Assembly: GCA_013298265.1 (NCBI GenBank) | Contig: JAAFHE010000232.1 | Location: 1-6,536, forward strand | Source of the DNA: Lysobacterales bacterium | Lineage (GTDB): Bacteria > Pseudomonadota > Gammaproteobacteria > Xanthomonadales > Rhodanobacteraceae | DNA length: 6,536 nt | Direction: 5' to 3' | Part shown: positions 5,868 through 6,536 of the stretch, piece after piece | Position numbering within the stretch: position 1 is the first letter of the stretch | Layout of the letters: every line of letters starts with the position of its first letter | Program-made: the position numbers and the translations under genes | Notes under the pieces: generated by a model | Told to the model about the DNA's origin: nothing | What the model saw: the letters and a program-made list of their open reading frames with translations, nothing else | Databases searched by the model: none

Positions 5868-6227
5868 TCAATCCGCAATCACGTTGTAGCCGCGCCCTTC
5901 CAGGCAGCGCGACACGATCGCCCGCTGCTCGTAGGAACCCTCGACGCCGCCGGCGATGCCATAGCTGGTCGCGCTCCACGCGGCGACGTGGGCGACGTCA
6001 TGGCCGCGAAGGCCGACCGCAAGCGCGAACAGCGCGCCGATCGCCGCCCCGGCCGTAGCCGCGCCGGCAGCCTGCGCGGCGGCGGGACGCTGCTCGGCGA
6101 GGTGCTGGCAATCGGCCAGGTCGGCGTCGTAGCTGCCGCGGCTGATGCCGGAGTCGACGACAGGCCGATAGTTCACGGGCGCACAACCGGCGCACAGCGC
6201 CAGGGCAATGATCAGCAATGGTTTCAT
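5868..6227 (-). CDS. Small glycine-zipper lipoprotein
   Basis: The 119-residue product starts at ATG 6227-6225, preceded by GAGGGAG at a 5-base spacing. Residues 1-14 (MKPLLIIALALCAG) form a short lipoprotein signal, with Cys15 as the expected lipidated residue; the -3 position is Cys rather than Leu, which is slightly unusual. After a linker (NYRPVVDSG, YDADLADCQHLAEQ) comes an Ala/Gly-rich segment at about residues 47-68 (AAGAATAGAAIGALFALAVG) with small residues spaced as in glycine-zipper domains. A second Gly/Ala patch follows, then the family-typical ending CLEGRGYNVI. Cys39 and Cys106 could form a disulfide. Proteins of this type are outer-membrane-associated and poorly characterised; a role in envelope integrity is an inference. 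The same-strand downstream neighbour is 164 bases away, so cotranscription is possible but not shown. Confidence 0.88.
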   Translation of the reverse strand: MKPLLIIALALCAGCAPVNYRPVVDSGISRGSYDADLADCQHLAEQRPAAAQAAGAATAGAAIGALFALAVGLRGHDVAHVAAWSATSYGIAGGVEGSYEQRAIVSRCLEGRGYNVIAD

Positions 6228-6292
6228 GACGACTCCCTCAGGTTCGAGCTTGGCCCGGGAATGGCGGCAGGACTTCGCGCGCTCCTGGCCAG

Positions 6293-6298
6293 CATATA
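6293..6298 (-). promoter_or_regulatory. Possible -10 for the lipoprotein gene
   Basis: TATATG on the minus strand (four of six to consensus), 65 bases before the ATG at 6227, in an otherwise GC-rich stretch. No clear -35 is seen. Confidence 0.22.
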
Positions 6299-6402
6299 CG
6301 CGCGGCGCGCGCTTCCCTGAGAAACGATACGCGGCAGCGCGAGCGCACAGGCCATCCGACCCATCACGGAACTGCGGCCGATCGCACCGGCGAACCGCAC
6401 GT

Positions 6403-6417
6403 CCTACGGAGCGTAGG
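6403..6417. promoter_or_regulatory. CCTACG-GAG-CGTAGG dyad, candidate operator or hairpin
   Basis: A perfect 6-bp inverted repeat around three bases, about 32 bases upstream of the plus-strand -10 candidate and in the upstream region shared by the divergent lipoprotein gene and the presumed gene past the right edge. Confidence 0.38.
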
Positions 6418-6448
6418 TGAGTGCTGCCGACGCGCGGAAGTATCATCG

Positions 6449-6454
6449 TATAGT
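6449..6454 (+). promoter_or_regulatory. Possible -10 of a plus-strand gene starting beyond the right edge
   Basis: TATAGT matches five of six positions of the sigma70 -10 and sits about 85 bases before the window end. The -35 region (around 6425-6431) is poor, so an activator may be needed if it is real. Confidence 0.35.
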
Positions 6455-6525
6455 CGGCGCGACAGCGTTCTATCGAAAGCGACGAGACACGCGCGGGCCG
6501 CTCCACGCCAGCAAGTCCATTCGCG

Positions 6526-6531
6526 AAGGAG
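6526..6531 (+). promoter_or_regulatory. Shine-Dalgarno site of a gene beginning just outside the window
   Basis: AAGGAG followed by five bases to the window end. A start codon at or just after base 6537 would have ideal spacing, so a plus-strand gene divergent from the lipoprotein gene is expected. Confidence 0.6.
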
Positions 6532-6536
6532 TACGG

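Larger units (their letters stand above)
6228..6536. other. Gene-free divergent upstream region
   Basis: This 309-base stretch holds no convincing gene. It contains the upstream region of the lipoprotein gene on the minus strand and, on the plus strand, a dyad, a possible -10 and a strong RBS at the right edge. Open frames crossing it lack RBS and family-like sequence. Confidence 0.6.

Overview
The window is GC-rich (clearly above 60%) and looks like a gammaproteobacterial chromosome, most plausibly of the Xanthomonadales/Lysobacterales type. That placement rests on overall feel: high GC, good Shine-Dalgarno sites, an Ig-like Cys-rich secreted protein and a glycine-zipper lipoprotein. It is an inference, because no marker gene is present. 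I see no rRNA, tRNA, CRISPR array, transposase or phage gene.

Layout, left to right. A minus-strand integral membrane protein runs off the left edge (1-169; only its N-terminus is visible, probably GT-C/GT39-like). Next come a minus-strand secreted multi-domain protein (351-1529) and a minus-strand envelope protein with an NTF2/DUF4878-like C-terminus (1786-2892). A minus-strand four-helix membrane protein (3115-3558) is divergent from a plus-strand XRE regulator with an MmyB-like ligand domain (3664-4455); the two share a 105-bp intergenic region containing two dyads. A minus-strand cytoplasmic protein of unknown function (4615-5703) converges on the regulator. Upstream of it lies a minus-strand glycine-zipper lipoprotein (5868-6227). 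The last 309 bases hold no gene but end in a strong Shine-Dalgarno site, so a plus-strand gene probably starts just past the right edge.

The most striking feature is a 180-bp imperfect palindrome (2705-2884) with 24-bp terminal inverted repeats (23/24 matching). It sits directly after the third codon start of the 1786-2892 gene. It is exactly 60 codons long, stop-free in the gene's frame, and separates a good RBS/ATG from an intact Sec signal peptide. Removing exactly the palindrome restores ATG AAG CTT ATC GTC, giving MKLIVPQIRPARLHF followed by a normal hydrophobic core and an AQA cleavage site. This looks like a small palindromic mobile element inserted in frame in a coding sequence, comparable in style to Rickettsia palindromic elements. 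A second, shorter hairpin (4559-4608) between the convergent genes shares two exact blocks at the same spacing with one arm of the palindrome, so this seems to be a dispersed repeat family.

The genes do not form an obvious pathway. Four of the seven products are predicted to be in or beyond the inner membrane: two membrane proteins, one secreted protein and one lipoprotein. A fifth was presumably exported before the insertion.
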